From an uncultured Pseudomonadota bacterium (GTDB lineage Bacteria > Pseudomonadota > Gammaproteobacteria > Methylococcales > Methylomonadaceae), in assembly GCA_903848935.1 (NCBI GenBank), contig CAINHO010000026.1, forward strand, positions 102,752 to 166,751: a stretch of 64,000 bases of DNA. Reading direction: 5' to 3'. This document shows positions 11,001 to 20,376 of this stretch, one piece after another. The notes below the pieces were generated by a model. That model was not told where the DNA came from, did no database searches, and worked only from the letters and a program-made list of their open reading frames with translations. Each line of letters begins with the position of its first letter. Position 1 is the first letter of the stretch. Both the position numbers and the translations under genes were made by a program.

Positions 11001-11696
11001 TCACCATGGCAACGCTTGTCCGTCATAACGTAAAAACTCACCACTTTGTGCCAGCGTAAAATTTGCAATCGTATCGCGCATCTTTTGCACACTTTCGGGA
11101 ATTTCCATGGGCGCATTCGAACCGCCCATGTCGGTTTTTACCCAGCCTGGATGTAGAATTAACACAGCGATTTCGTGGGCGCGATTATCAATGGCGACGC
11201 TTTTCATGGCGGCATTTAATGCGGCTTTGCTCGAACGATATAAAATACTACCGCCACTGCTATTATCCGCCAAACTCCCCATTAAACTACTCATTGCTAC
11301 CACAATTTTTTGTGTACCGCATTGTAAATGCGGCAAAAATGCCTCTGTCATTTTCACCGGCGCAAATACGTTTATCGTCATATTTCTTGACCATTGTTCA
11401 TAATCAAGATTGCCAAAATCACGTCCCGCTGCATCGCCATAAATCCCCGCGTTATTCAATAAAATATCAATCGCCGTGCCGTCTAATTGTTTGGCGAGTT
11501 GGTCGATTTTCGCTAAATCCGCCACGTCTAAAGACAAAACGGAAATATTTGGAAACTCGTTTGCGAGCTGTGTTAAAGCGGTCGCGGTTTCAGGTTCGCG
11601 GCAACACGCTAAAACTTGCCAGCAATCTGCGGCGTATTGCTTGCAAAATTCCAAACCCAACCCACGATTTGCACCAGTAATTAAAATTGTCGCCAT
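11001..11696 (-). CDS. SDR-family short-chain oxidoreductase
   Basis: 231 residues, classical SDR length. The dinucleotide-binding motif TGANRGLGLEF is at the N-terminus, NNAG is near residue 85, and the active site has SS in the catalytic Ser strand followed by YRSSK (Tyr-x3-Lys). SD GGAGAG precedes the ATG. The substrate is not evident; the family works on carbonyls and alcohols with NAD(P)H. It lies downstream of glnA in the same direction, separated by a strong hairpin terminator, so it probably has its own promoter. It is convergent with the kinase gene that ends at 10976. Confidence 0.85.
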   Translation of the reverse strand: MATILITGANRGLGLEFCKQYAADCWQVLACCREPETATALTQLANEFPNISVLSLDVADLAKIDQLAKQLDGTAIDILLNNAGIYGDAAGRDFGNLDYEQWSRNMTINVFAPVKMTEAFLPHLQCGTQKIVVAMSSLMGSLADNSSGGSILYRSSKAALNAAMKSVAIDNRAHEIAVLILHPGWVKTDMGGSNAPMEIPESVQKMRDTIANFTLAQSGEFLRYDGQALPW

Positions 11697-11746
11697 GTTG
11701 TTCTCTCCAAAATAAATTAACGCCTAAAATCATTTTAGGATCATAC

Positions 11747-11778
11747 AAGAATGCCCCATTGCTGGGGCATTCTTTTTT
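11747..11778. terminator. Intrinsic terminator between glnA and SDR gene
   Basis: A perfect 12-bp inverted repeat (AAGAATGCCCCA and its complement) surrounds a TTGC loop. A six-T tract follows on the plus strand, and a shorter U-rich stretch inside the stem end follows on the minus strand. It ends the glnA transcript on the minus strand and would also stop plus-strand readthrough. Confidence 0.75.
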
Positions 11779-11804
11779 GCTAAAACTTTTAAAAGCTAAA
11801 GTTT

Positions 11805-13214
11805 TTACAAACTGTAATACATATCGTATTCAACAGGATGTGTACTCATACGCAAACGAGTGACTTCTTCCATTTTTAATTTAATGTAAGCATCAATCAC
11901 GTCGTTAGTAAATACGCCGCCTTTGGTCAAAAATTCACGATCTGCATCCAAAGAATCTAAGGCTTGGTCAAAAGAATGACAAACTTGTGGAATTGCTTTT
12001 TCTTCTTCTGGTGGCAAATCGTACAAATCTTTATCCATCGCTTCACCTGGATGAATTTTGTTTTGAATCCCATCTAAGCCCGCCATCAACATCGCAGAAA
12101 ATGCCAAATAAGGGTTTGCGGTTGAATCAGGGAAACGCACTTCGATACGACGACCTTTTGGATTACGCACGAAAGGAATACGAATTGATGCTGAACGGTT
12201 ACGCGCTGAATACGCCAACATCACAGGAGCTTCAAAACCTGGAACTAAACGTTTGTAGCTGTTAGTTGAAGCGTTGGTGAATGCGTTTAACGCTTTTGCG
12301 TGTTTGATGATACCGCCGATATAGAACAACGCAGTTTCAGACAAACCACCATACAAATCGCCAGTGAATAAATTTTTGCCATCTTTCGCTAACGATTGGT
12401 GAACGTGCATACCGCTACCGTTGTCGCCCACCATTGGTTTCGGCATGAAAGTCGCTGTTTTGCCATAAGCGTGAGCAATGTTGGCGATAACGTATTTTAA
12501 TTCTAAAACTTCGTCCGCTTTTTTGACTAACGTATTGAAACGCACGCCAATTTCACATTGACCCGCTGTGGCAACTTCGTGATGATGAACTTCGGTCACT
12601 TGACCCATTGATTCTAAGGTTTGGCACATTGCCGAACGCATATCTTGGAATGAATCGACTGGAGGCACAGGGAAATAACCACCTTTTACGCCTGGACGAT
12701 GACCAGTGTTGCCATCTGGATAAACTTTGTCCGCGTTCCAACCCGCTTCTTCAGAATCGATTTTGTAGAAAGTGCCGCTCATATCTGCACCCCAACGCAC
12801 GTCGTCGAAAATGAAAAATTCATTTTCTGGGCCGAAAAACGCGGTGTCTGCAATGCCGGTAGATTTCAAATAGGCTTCAGCGCGTTTTGCCAAAGAGCGT
12901 GGGTCGCGTTCGTAACCTTGCATATCTTTAGGTTCGACGATGTCGCAACGAATGATTAACGTGTTGTCATCAAAGAAAGGATCCATTACTGCGGTACTTG
13001 GATCAGGCATTAACACCATGTCAGATTCGTTAATGTGTTTCCAACCCGCGATTGACGAACCGTCGAACATATTGCCGTCTTCAAAAGTGTCTTCGCTGAT
13101 TGAATGAGCAGGGAAAGTAACGTGTTGTTCTTTTCCGCGAGTATCACAAAAACGGAAATCAACGAATTTTACTTCGTTGTCTTTGATCAATTTAAGTACG
13201 TTTGCTACAGACAT
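11805..13214 (-). CDS. glnA: Glutamine synthetase, type I
   Basis: 469 residues, the length of the dodecameric bacterial GSI-beta enzyme (E. coli 469). It joins ammonia to glutamate with ATP and is the central ammonia-assimilation enzyme. Visible signatures: the N-terminal [11 protein letters not shown], the ATP/metal-site run [20 protein letters not shown], the glutamate-binding flap region, and the adenylylation loop DLYDLPPEE with Tyr398 (Tyr397 in mature E. coli numbering). The enzyme is therefore probably controlled by GlnE. SD CAGGAG is well placed. A candidate sigma-54 element sits about 55 bases upstream. No glnL/glnG pair follows, unlike in enterobacteria. Confidence 0.98.
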   Translation of the reverse strand: MSVANVLKLIKDNEVKFVDFRFCDTRGKEQHVTFPAHSISEDTFEDGNMFDGSSIAGWKHINESDMVLMPDPSTAVMDPFFDDNTLIIRCDIVEPKDMQGYERDPRSLAKRAEAYLKSTGIADTAFFGPENEFFIFDDVRWGADMSGTFYKIDSEEAGWNADKVYPDGNTGHRPGVKGGYFPVPPVDSFQDMRSAMCQTLESMGQVTEVHHHEVATAGQCEIGVRFNTLVKKADEVLELKYVIANIAHAYGKTATFMPKPMVGDNGSGMHVHQSLAKDGKNLFTGDLYGGLSETALFYIGGIIKHAKALNAFTNASTNSYKRLVPGFEAPVMLAYSARNRSASIRIPFVRNPKGRRIEVRFPDSTANPYLAFSAMLMAGLDGIQNKIHPGEAMDKDLYDLPPEEEKAIPQVCHSFDQALDSLDADREFLTKGGVFTNDVIDAYIKLKMEEVTRLRMSTHPVEYDMYYSL

Positions 13215-13267
13215 TTAGTGCATCTCCTGAGTAATTTTTATTAAAAATCGGTGCGTTTAGTCACAAC

Positions 13268-13283
13268 CGCGATAACGATACCA
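13268..13283 (-). promoter_or_regulatory. Possible sigma-54 promoter of glnA
   Basis: On the minus strand TGGTAT-N5-TCGC keeps the invariant GG and GC dinucleotides with exactly 10 bases between them, as in -24/-12 promoters, but it has three departures from the consensus. It would start transcription about 45 bases before glnA, which commonly uses sigma-54. No clear NtrC site was found upstream. Confidence 0.35.
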
Positions 13284-13407
13284 TTTTTTTTAAATGTAGC
13301 CACTAAAAAAAATAACGTGCGGGTGGCATGAAATTTACGCTGTTGTTGAATCAACCAATTGGATTAGAAGGCACCATTTATGCACTAATGCCCTAACCTT
13401 AAAACAT

Positions 13408-13437
13408 GTGACAAATTGTCACGCGACAATTTGTCAC
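13408..13437. promoter_or_regulatory. Two adjacent 15-bp dyads, probable operator
   Basis: GTGACAA-A-TTGTCAC (13408-13422) is a perfect palindrome and GCGACAA-T-TTGTCAC (13423-13437) differs at one position. They abut with a 15-bp pitch. Together they also form a 14-bp perfect inverted repeat around ACGC. The pair lies between divergent glnA and the kinase gene at 13585, over a possible -35 element for the rightward transcript. This looks like a binding site for two regulator dimers; the regulator is unknown. Confidence 0.6.
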
Positions 13438-13469
13438 ATTCTCGTGGGCGTATTTTATCGTTAGAATAC

Positions 13470-13562
13470 GTCCACTCTTTAAAGCTCCTCTAGGCGGTAG
13501 AGAGTCTTATATCCTTCTCTTTTTATGCAGCATTATGAATTTCAATGCTGCATTTTTTTTGA
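13470..13562 (+). ncRNA. Terminated leader or small RNA upstream of the Cache kinase
   Basis: The stretch has a small hairpin (CTCTA-GGCGG-TAGAG, 13487-13501), a competing pairing of AGAGA with a later TCTCT, and then a clear intrinsic terminator. The terminator has the arm ATGCAGCATT at 13525-13534, a 9-base loop, the complementary arm at 13544-13553 and eight Ts. It ends 22 bases before the ATG of the kinase. It could be an attenuator of the kinase operon or an independent small RNA of about 90 bases. No known riboswitch class was recognised. The 5' end is a guess from a possible -10 at 13451-13467. Confidence 0.45.
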
Positions 13563-13584
13563 CCAAAGTTTTCAAATATGGACT

Positions 13585-15501
13585 ATGAAAAAACTTACTG
13601 CCTATTTCCCTCATTCTCTTAAAGCTCGTCTTATCGTTTTGACGTTGTTATTTTTGCTTTTGCCAACAGGTATATTAGGTTCGTTGGGTTACGATTATTT
13701 GTACGACACCATTAAAACCAGCAACATTCGTGCGGTTGGACACATTGCTGACGCTCGACATGAACAACTCAATATCATGTTGAAAAATACTAACGCCCGC
13801 GCCGCACATTTTCTGAATCATCTTTCGACGCAATGTGAAATTCGAGAGAAATCTAAAATCAACATCTGCCTGAAACAAGCTCTACAAATTTTTATCAACA
13901 ACGAACAAGCTCTCGGCGCAACACTTTATCAATCGAAATACGGTGATATTCATGTGGGAGAAACATTACCGACGGAAATCCCGCCATTTAAAGATAATCA
14001 ATGGGTTGGCTTTAGTGAACCCAATAAAGACGGGCAACGCCAGTATTTTATTCTGGCTAAAAATGATAACAGTGATCGTTTAGTCATCACGTTTTCAATG
14101 GATACCATTCAACAAATTTTTATCAGTGATCCGAGTTTAGGTGCGTCCGGCGACGTATTTATCATGGACTCGCAAGGTTTTTTTATTACCCATCCGCGTT
14201 TACTTAATACCAATAGCACTGGCGAAGTCAAAAATGATCACGCGATGCAACATTGTTTAATGATGGGTAATGCGGAAATGCTCGATGTCGATAGGCGTAA
14301 TGTGGAGATTATTCACAGTTTTCGTTTTGTTCCAGAAGTGGGCGGCGGCTGCATTATGGCGCATTTAGATCAAGCCGAAGCCTTTGCCACGTTGGATATT
14401 TTGCGATGGCGGGTAATATGGATTACGCTCGGTTTGATTATTTTTGCATTATTCATTGCGATTATCGTCGGACGAAATATCGTCAAACCGATTGATAAAC
14501 TATGCGCGGTGACGCATCAAATTATTAACGGTGATTACAATGTTTCAGCCGTTGTTGCAGGTGATAGCGAAATTGCCGCGTTGGCGAATGCGTTTAATTT
14601 AATGACCGAACGGTTGAAGTTAGCCTTTGACGAATTAAACGCACATCGAACACAACTTGAGCATCAAGTCGAAAAACGTACCGCGCAATTATTGATTGCG
14701 AAAAATGAAGCTGAAAAATCGTTGACGTTGTTACAAAAGACCCAAGAAAGTTTGGTGCAAGCGGAGAAAATGGCGGCGTTAGGTAGTTTAGTGGCGGGAA
14801 TTGCACACGAAATTAACACCCCGATTGGCATTACGCTGACGACCGCTTCATTTTTAAATGACGAAACGAAAAAAATAGTGACGCTTTATCAACAAGGTGA
14901 ATTGAGTGGTGACGAATTAGAAAGCTATTTTGATACGGCACAACAATCGACACAACTCATGACTATAAATTGCCATCGTGCGGCGGATTTGATTCAAAGT
15001 TTTAAGCAAGTTGCCGTCGATCAAACCAGTGATAATCAACGCGAATTCAATTTGAAATTGTATCTCGACGAAATTTTATTGAGCTTACGCCCTGCCCTGA
15101 AAAAAACACAAATTCACGTCGAATTAAATTGTCCGCCAGATTTATCATTGCTCAGTTTTCCGGGTGCGATTTCGCAAATTGTGACGAATTTCATCATGAA
15201 TTCGTTGTTGCACGCTTATGAACCCGAACAACCAGGAACAATCACTTTAATGATTCAGACCTTACCCAATAATCAAATCGAATTGCGTTACAGTGATGAT
15301 GGAAAAGGTATTCCAGCGGAGATTCAAAGTAAGATTTTCGATCCTTTCTTCACCACGCAACGCGGTAATGGTGGCAGTGGGTTAGGGTTGAATTTAGTTT
15401 ATAACATCGTACATCAAACACTAAAAGGTACGTTGCAAGTTCACAGTGTCGAAGGTAAAGGCACAACATTCATTCTCAATTTTGCACGGCAATTAAATTA
15501 A
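13585..15501 (+). CDS. Sensor histidine kinase with periplasmic Cache-type domain
   Basis: 638 residues from ATG 13585. An upstream in-frame ATG at 13525 lies inside a terminator stem and is rejected. TM helix about 10-30, a long periplasmic region to about 270 with Cache-like features (FIMDSQGFFITHP, then a DRRNVEIIHSF segment), a second TM helix about 275-300, HAMP, a coiled coil, an H-box GIAHEINTPIG (His408) and a HATPase_c domain with DDGKGIP and GSGLGLNLVY. It has no receiver; the next gene, five bases on, encodes one fused to a GGDEF domain and is the obvious partner. The pair would turn an external small-molecule signal into cyclic-di-GMP. Confidence 0.92.
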   Translation: MKKLTAYFPHSLKARLIVLTLLFLLLPTGILGSLGYDYLYDTIKTSNIRAVGHIADARHEQLNIMLKNTNARAAHFLNHLSTQCEIREKSKINICLKQALQIFINNEQALGATLYQSKYGDIHVGETLPTEIPPFKDNQWVGFSEPNKDGQRQYFILAKNDNSDRLVITFSMDTIQQIFISDPSLGASGDVFIMDSQGFFITHPRLLNTNSTGEVKNDHAMQHCLMMGNAEMLDVDRRNVEIIHSFRFVPEVGGGCIMAHLDQAEAFATLDILRWRVIWITLGLIIFALFIAIIVGRNIVKPIDKLCAVTHQIINGDYNVSAVVAGDSEIAALANAFNLMTERLKLAFDELNAHRTQLEHQVEKRTAQLLIAKNEAEKSLTLLQKTQESLVQAEKMAALGSLVAGIAHEINTPIGITLTTASFLNDETKKIVTLYQQGELSGDELESYFDTAQQSTQLMTINCHRAADLIQSFKQVAVDQTSDNQREFNLKLYLDEILLSLRPALKKTQIHVELNCPPDLSLLSFPGAISQIVTNFIMNSLLHAYEPEQPGTITLMIQTLPNNQIELRYSDDGKGIPAEIQSKIFDPFFTTQRGNGGSGLGLNLVYNIVHQTLKGTLQVHSVEGKGTTFILNFARQLN

Positions 15502-15506
15502 AAACC

Positions 15507-16979
15507 ATGACTGAAAAAAAACCGCTCAATTTAAAAAGTAACTTAACTGTCGCACTACAATCTGCGGCACATTCCCATACACCTTGGCGTATTTTGGTGG
15601 TCGATGATGATGCAGATGTTCATGCGATGACGCGATTGATTTTGACCAAAATTGTTTTTAAAAATCGCCCGATTGAATTACTGAGCGCATATTCTGCCGC
15701 CGAAGCGCGTGAAATTTTGGCACGGGAAAAAAATATCGCTGTCATTTTGCTCGACGTAGTCATGGAAACCGAAGATGCGGGTTTGCGATTGGTGAAAATT
15801 ATTCGGGAAGAATTAAAAAATAATGATGTGCGAATCATTTTGCGAACGGGTCAACCTGGGCAAGCTCCCGAAGAACGGGTGATTGTGGATTACGACATTA
15901 ACGATTACAAGGCAAAAAACGAACTCACGTCACAAAAACTTTTTACCTCTGTAATCGCTTCGCTACGCGCTTATGAAACGATTATGTCGCTCAATAAAAC
16001 GCGCCACGGCTTAGAAAAAATTCTACATAGCTCGGATTCACTGTTCAAAATTCAATCGATGAATGAATTTGCATCGGGAATTTTGACGCAATTGAGTTTG
16101 TTTTTGGATTGCAAACCGCAAGGCATTATTTGCATCGAAGAAAGTACCGAAGTTGAAATCCAACCGCTTTCTGGCTTGCCAAATAATATGAAAATCATCG
16201 CGGCAACCGAAGAGTTTGAATGTTGTATGAAATGCAATTTAGACGAATCGTGTGGACATAAAGCACTGGCAGCATTGATGCACCGTTCGATTGTGGAGCG
16301 TAAAAATCAATTTGATGACAAATACACTGCGTTTTATTTAGATACAAATGACAATAAAGCTACGATTGCATTGGTGTGTAGCGAAAATAGAATTGATGAA
16401 CATGATCGAAATTTGCTCGAAGTTTTTACGTCGAAAATTTCCATTGCTTTGGCAAACGCCATTCATTATCAAAAAATGGTGACGTTTGAAAAAGCGGCAG
16501 TGACCGATTTTTTAACGGGATTGAATAATCGTCGGCAATTATTGCGTTTAGGTATGCCACTTTTGGCGTTAGCCAATCGAAGTAATTGTTTAGCTGTGGC
16601 GATGATTGATATTGATTTTTTCAAACGGGTAAATGACGACTACGGTCACGACGCAGGCGATATTGTGTTGAAAAAAGTAGGTGAAATGATGAATGAACGT
16701 TTTCGTCGAATGGATATTGTGGCGCGTTACGGTGGTGAAGAGTTTTGCATTCTCGCGCCATCGTTAAATATCGCACAAGCGTTTGAACTTTTTGATAATT
16801 TTCGAGCTTCTGTGGCAAATACAGAAATTCAAATTTCTAATGACGCAACCATTAAAATTACGCTGAGTATTGGTGTTACAACAGATTTATGTCCCGATTT
16901 AGACGATATGATTGCGGCGGCTGATTACTTGCTTTATCGAGCAAAACACAACGGGCGTAATTGCGTGATAGTGAAATAA
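15507..16979 (+). CDS. Response regulator: REC-DUF3369-GGDEF diguanylate cyclase
   Basis: 490 residues. The receiver has DDD near residue 33, phospho-acceptor Asp83 in LLDVVME and Lys in DYKAK. The DUF3369 region (about 165-325, GAF-like) is Cys-rich in its middle, with CCMKCNLDESC a possible metal or redox site. The C-terminal GGDEF domain carries GGEEF at 409-413 and an inhibitory I-site RRMD at the usual spacing before it. It should make cyclic-di-GMP and be feedback-inhibited by it. It follows its kinase by five bases. An output on motility or attachment is likely; the YcgR-like PilZ protein at 24083 is a possible receptor in the same window. Confidence 0.93.
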   Translation: MTEKKPLNLKSNLTVALQSAAHSHTPWRILVVDDDADVHAMTRLILTKIVFKNRPIELLSAYSAAEAREILAREKNIAVILLDVVMETEDAGLRLVKIIREELKNNDVRIILRTGQPGQAPEERVIVDYDINDYKAKNELTSQKLFTSVIASLRAYETIMSLNKTRHGLEKILHSSDSLFKIQSMNEFASGILTQLSLFLDCKPQGIICIEESTEVEIQPLSGLPNNMKIIAATEEFECCMKCNLDESCGHKALAALMHRSIVERKNQFDDKYTAFYLDTNDNKATIALVCSENRIDEHDRNLLEVFTSKISIALANAIHYQKMVTFEKAAVTDFLTGLNNRRQLLRLGMPLLALANRSNCLAVAMIDIDFFKRVNDDYGHDAGDIVLKKVGEMMNERFRRMDIVARYGGEEFCILAPSLNIAQAFELFDNFRASVANTEIQISNDATIKITLSIGVTTDLCPDLDDMIAAADYLLYRAKHNGRNCVIVK

Positions 16980-17023
16980 GGTAAATTTACATTGCACTGA
17001 AATAAAACATGAAAGGCTGACAT

Positions 17024-17040
17024 TGCCCGATTATGGTGCG
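17024..17040 (+). promoter_or_regulatory. NtrC-like binding site
   Basis: TGCCC-GATTAT-GGTGCG matches the NtrC dyad TGCAC-N6-GGTGCA at 8 of its 10 defined positions with the correct spacing. A second half-site (TTGCACTG) is near 16993. It lies about 65 bases upstream of the -24 element of the sigma-54 promoter, a normal enhancer distance. Confidence 0.5.
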
Positions 17041-17102
17041 ATTTGCAGTGTAAATTAAACTGTGAAAATTTTAACTAATTGTTTCTGTTGTTTTTTTGTT
17101 AC

Positions 17103-17118
17103 TGGCATAATACCTGCT
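17103..17118 (+). promoter_or_regulatory. Sigma-54 (-24/-12) promoter of the porin-amtB block
   Basis: TGGCATAATACCTGCT matches the sigma-54 consensus TGGCAYRN4TTGCW with a single mismatch. GG is at 17104-17105 and GC at 17116-17117, with the required 10 bases between. Transcription would begin near 17129, leaving a 30-base leader with SD AGAGGAA before the ATG at 17161. This places the porin and probably amtB under nitrogen control. Confidence 0.75.
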
Positions 17119-17160
17119 TTATTCAAAACTATAATTAAAATCAAAAGAGGAATTTCACTG

Positions 17161-18480
17161 ATGAAAACAAGAAAAAAACACCATAAAACCAGCATAATGC
17201 AAGCGGCGACAGGCAGTTTGTTATTGATGGGTTTAATTGCAAATAGTCATGCAGGAGCGATTGCCGATTTAACTGGATATGATGCAAACGAAACGTCGTT
17301 GTTTAAAAACAACGGTATCGTCGTGGGTGGTTGGGCGAATGCGGGTATCACTTACAACGCAACGAATCCGGCAAATGGTTTCAATGGCCCTGTTACTTTT
17401 GGCGACCGTGCCAGCGAAGTTCAATTGAATCAATTAAACCTTTTCATTCAACGGGCTGTCGCAACCGAAGGAACGGGGTGGGATTTTGGTGGGCGTTTTG
17501 ATGTCATGTTCGGAACAGATTCTATTTTCACTCAAGCCTATGGTGTACCTGCATTTGACGTGAACAATGGTTCGCCAATGAATCGTAGCCATTGGGATTT
17601 GAATATGCTTAATAGTAACAGCCGTTTTTATGATTTAGCCTTGCCGCAAGCTTATGGCGAAGCCTACGTTCCTATTGGCAATGGTTTGAACGTAAAAGCG
17701 GGGCATTTTTACACGCCAATCGGTTATGAAACCGTTCCCGCCCCCGACAACTTTTTCTATACACACGCTTACACCATGCAATACGGCGAACCGTTCACGC
17801 ATACTGGTGTAATGGGAAATTATGCTGTTGATGCAAATTGGTCGGTGATGGGTGGCGCGACAACAGGTAGTGCGACGGGTGGTTGGGATGGTGGTTTTGA
17901 CAAACAACTCGGCAATTGGGGTGGTTTAGCTGGGGCAACGTGGACAAGCACTGATAAAGGCACATCTGCAAATATCAGCGGCACTTATAGCGCAACGTCT
18001 GAACACAGTAACAAAGGATGGGGGTTATACAGCATCGTTTTGAAACACAATATCACCGACAAAACACATTTGGTTTTACAACATGACCATGGTTTCGCGG
18101 ATGGTGTACTGACTGCGGCTGGAATTAGAGATGCCCAATGGTACGGTTTAAATATGCACTTAACTTACGACATCAAAGACAATTTAACTGCTGGGATTCG
18201 TACTGAATGGTTTAGAGATCAAAATGGTTTCCGTGTTTGTTCACCGGGACGTGTTTCAGCTGCCACCGATAACACAGGCGCAAGTTACGCTGCAAATTTT
18301 GCAGCAAGCTGTACAGCTGCCACCTATTACGCTGTCACAGGTGGTCTAAATTGGAAACCAACACCTTGGTTAAATTTGCGTCCAAACATACGTTATGATT
18401 TTGCGGATGGCGCACGTCCATTTGGCAACAATAAACAAGACCAATTTTTATTTTCAACCGACTTTTCAGTTACTTTCTAA
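17161..18480 (+). CDS. Outer-membrane beta-barrel porin, BBP2 family, nitrogen-regulated
   Basis: 439 residues from ATG 17161, chosen for its SD (AGAGGAA) and because the signal peptide begins there. An in-frame GTG at 17062 lies upstream of the sigma-54 promoter. The signal peptide ends at SHA. The rest is a beta-barrel with conserved GGWANAGIT, GGRFDVMFGTD, LPQAYGEAYVP and GHFYTPIGYE stretches, typical of the putative beta-barrel porin-2 family, ending in a terminal Phe. Two Cys near 215-285 of the barrel could form a loop disulfide. The amtB start is 20 bases downstream, so this is the first gene of a nitrogen-acquisition transcript. Passage of a nitrogen compound across the outer membrane is inferred from context. 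Confidence 0.82.
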   Translation: MKTRKKHHKTSIMQAATGSLLLMGLIANSHAGAIADLTGYDANETSLFKNNGIVVGGWANAGITYNATNPANGFNGPVTFGDRASEVQLNQLNLFIQRAVATEGTGWDFGGRFDVMFGTDSIFTQAYGVPAFDVNNGSPMNRSHWDLNMLNSNSRFYDLALPQAYGEAYVPIGNGLNVKAGHFYTPIGYETVPAPDNFFYTHAYTMQYGEPFTHTGVMGNYAVDANWSVMGGATTGSATGGWDGGFDKQLGNWGGLAGATWTSTDKGTSANISGTYSATSEHSNKGWGLYSIVLKHNITDKTHLVLQHDHGFADGVLTAAGIRDAQWYGLNMHLTYDIKDNLTAGIRTEWFRDQNGFRVCSPGRVSAATDNTGASYAANFAASCTAATYYAVTGGLNWKPTPWLNLRPNIRYDFADGARPFGNNKQDQFLFSTDFSVTF

Positions 18481-18500
18481 TTCGTTGAAGGGAAAAAAAT

Positions 18501-19901
18501 ATGAACGCATTTTTTCGTAGTGTTACAGGCTTATCGGTACTGGGTTTAAGTGCGGCGAGTTATGCTGACGAAGCCGTGGTTGCCGTTACATCCGTTGCAA
18601 ATCATGGCGATACTGCATGGGTAATGATTTCAACACTTTTAGTTATTCTGATGATTATCCCAGGGTTAGCGTTATTTTATGGCGGCATGGTTCGCGCCAA
18701 AAATATGTTGTCGATTTTGATGCAAGTGTTTGTCATCTTTTCAATGATTGCGATTTTGTGGGCGATTTACGGTTACAGCGTCGCGTTCACCGAAGGCACT
18801 GCGTTTTTTGGCAGTTTGAGCAAAGCATTTTTAAAAGGTATCACGCCCGATTCGCTAGCTGCAACGTTCAGCAAAGGTGTTTATATTCCTGAATATGCCT
18901 ATGTTGCATTTCAATTGACATTTGCAGCAATTACACCTGCCATCATCATCGGTGCGTTTGCAGAACGGATTAAATTCTCAGCAGTTTTATTATTCACTGC
19001 GATTTGGTTCACCTTCTCCTATTTGCCACTCGCACACATGGTTTGGTATTGGACAGGGCCTGATGCTTACACCGACGCAAGTGCAGCAGAAGCAGCAACC
19101 GCGACAGCGGGTTTCTTATTCCAAAAAGGTGCATTAGATTTCGCTGGCGGTTCAGTGGTTCACATTAACGCAGGGGTTGCTGGTTTGGTGGGTAGTTTCT
19201 TAATCGGTAAACGTATTGGTTATGGACGTGAATCTCTCGCGCCACACAGCGTCACGATGACAATGATTGGTGCATCATTATTGTGGGTGGGTTGGTTTGG
19301 ATTTAACGTGGGTTCAAATTTAGAAGCCAATGGTTTGGCAGCATTGGTGTTTATCAATACCTTACTCGCAGCAGCAGCAGCAACGTTATCGTGGATGGCA
19401 GCAGAATGGTTGATGCGTGGCAAACCCAGTATGTTGGGTGCAGCATCAGGTGCAATAGCCGGTTTAGTTGTAATTACACCAGCGTGCGGATGGTCAGGCC
19501 CAATGGGCGCAATCTTCTTAGGATTAACCGCAGGCGCAGTCTGTTTCTGGGCAGTGACCATGTTAAAAACCAAATTGAAATATGACGATTCGTTAGATGC
19601 TTTTGGTGTTCATGGGATTGGTGGTATTTTGGGTGCATTAGGCACAGCCGTTGTGGCAAATCCAGCTTTAGGCGGCACGGGCGTTTGGGATTATGTCGCG
19701 AATGCAGCGGCAGAATACAATTTTAGCGCACAGTTTATTAGCCAATTTTGGGGCGTGGCTGTGACAGTGGTTTGGTCGGCAATCGTAGCTTATCTGGCTT
19801 ATAAAATTGTAGATATGGTTGTCGGTCTGCGTGTTAGCGAAGAAGACGAACGTCAAGGTTTGGACGTTTCAGAACATGGCGAAACCGCTTATCACTTGTA
19901 A
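18501..19901 (+). CDS. amtB: Ammonium transporter Amt/AmtB
   Basis: 466 residues: signal peptide (cleavage after SYA) followed by 11 membrane helices. Signature stretches are PGLALFYGGMVR, FAGGSVVHINAG with the first pore His, WVGWFGFNVGSN, and DAFGVHGIGGILG with the second pore His; the cytoplasmic tail ends in TAYHL. It conducts ammonium into the cell and is gated by the P-II protein encoded just downstream. SD GAAGGG precedes the ATG. It lies 20 bases after the porin and should share its sigma-54 promoter. A second, shorter Amt follows glnK. Confidence 0.96.
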   Translation: MNAFFRSVTGLSVLGLSAASYADEAVVAVTSVANHGDTAWVMISTLLVILMIIPGLALFYGGMVRAKNMLSILMQVFVIFSMIAILWAIYGYSVAFTEGTAFFGSLSKAFLKGITPDSLAATFSKGVYIPEYAYVAFQLTFAAITPAIIIGAFAERIKFSAVLLFTAIWFTFSYLPLAHMVWYWTGPDAYTDASAAEAATATAGFLFQKGALDFAGGSVVHINAGVAGLVGSFLIGKRIGYGRESLAPHSVTMTMIGASLLWVGWFGFNVGSNLEANGLAALVFINTLLAAAAATLSWMAAEWLMRGKPSMLGAASGAIAGLVVITPACGWSGPMGAIFLGLTAGAVCFWAVTMLKTKLKYDDSLDAFGVHGIGGILGALGTAVVANPALGGTGVWDYVANAAAEYNFSAQFISQFWGVAVTVVWSAIVAYLAYKIVDMVVGLRVSEEDERQGLDVSEHGETAYHL

Positions 19902-19916
19902 ATCAGCATTTGAGGC

Positions 19917-19952
19917 TCAAGGTAGAATGTTACAGTTTCGCTTTCACCTTGA
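19917..19952. repeat. Inverted repeat TCAAGGT...ACCTTGA between amtB and glnK
   Basis: A 7-bp perfect inverted repeat with a 22-base loop, in the 130-base gap before glnK. Its right half and flank (TTCACCTTGAACCT) match the hairpin at 38196-38230 closely. It has no T-tract, so it is not an obvious terminator. It may be a processing or stability hairpin, or a copy of a small palindromic repeat. Confidence 0.4.
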
Positions 19953-20013
19953 ACCTTATACCTTCTTTAAACTATGATTGTGGTCGCAGTCTTTAACCTC
20001 AGTTTTTATTTAA

Positions 20014-20370
<357 letters not shown>

Positions 20371-20376
20371 AGAATT

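Noticed and set aside
11063..11680. Long open frame of 205 codons on the plus strand over the SDR gene
   Set aside because: It is the antisense of a clear SDR gene and its translation has no domain-like pattern.
13320..13400. NtrC sites upstream of glnA
   Set aside because: GGTGC and TGCAC elements are present but with wrong order or spacing.
13525..13584. ATG start for the Cache kinase 20 codons upstream
   Set aside because: The ATG lies in a terminator stem and the extra residues are not signal- or membrane-like; ATG 13585 starts directly before the first membrane helix.
17062..17160. GTG start of the nitrogen porin 33 codons upstream
   Set aside because: It lies upstream of the sigma-54 promoter and has no SD, while ATG 17161 has one.
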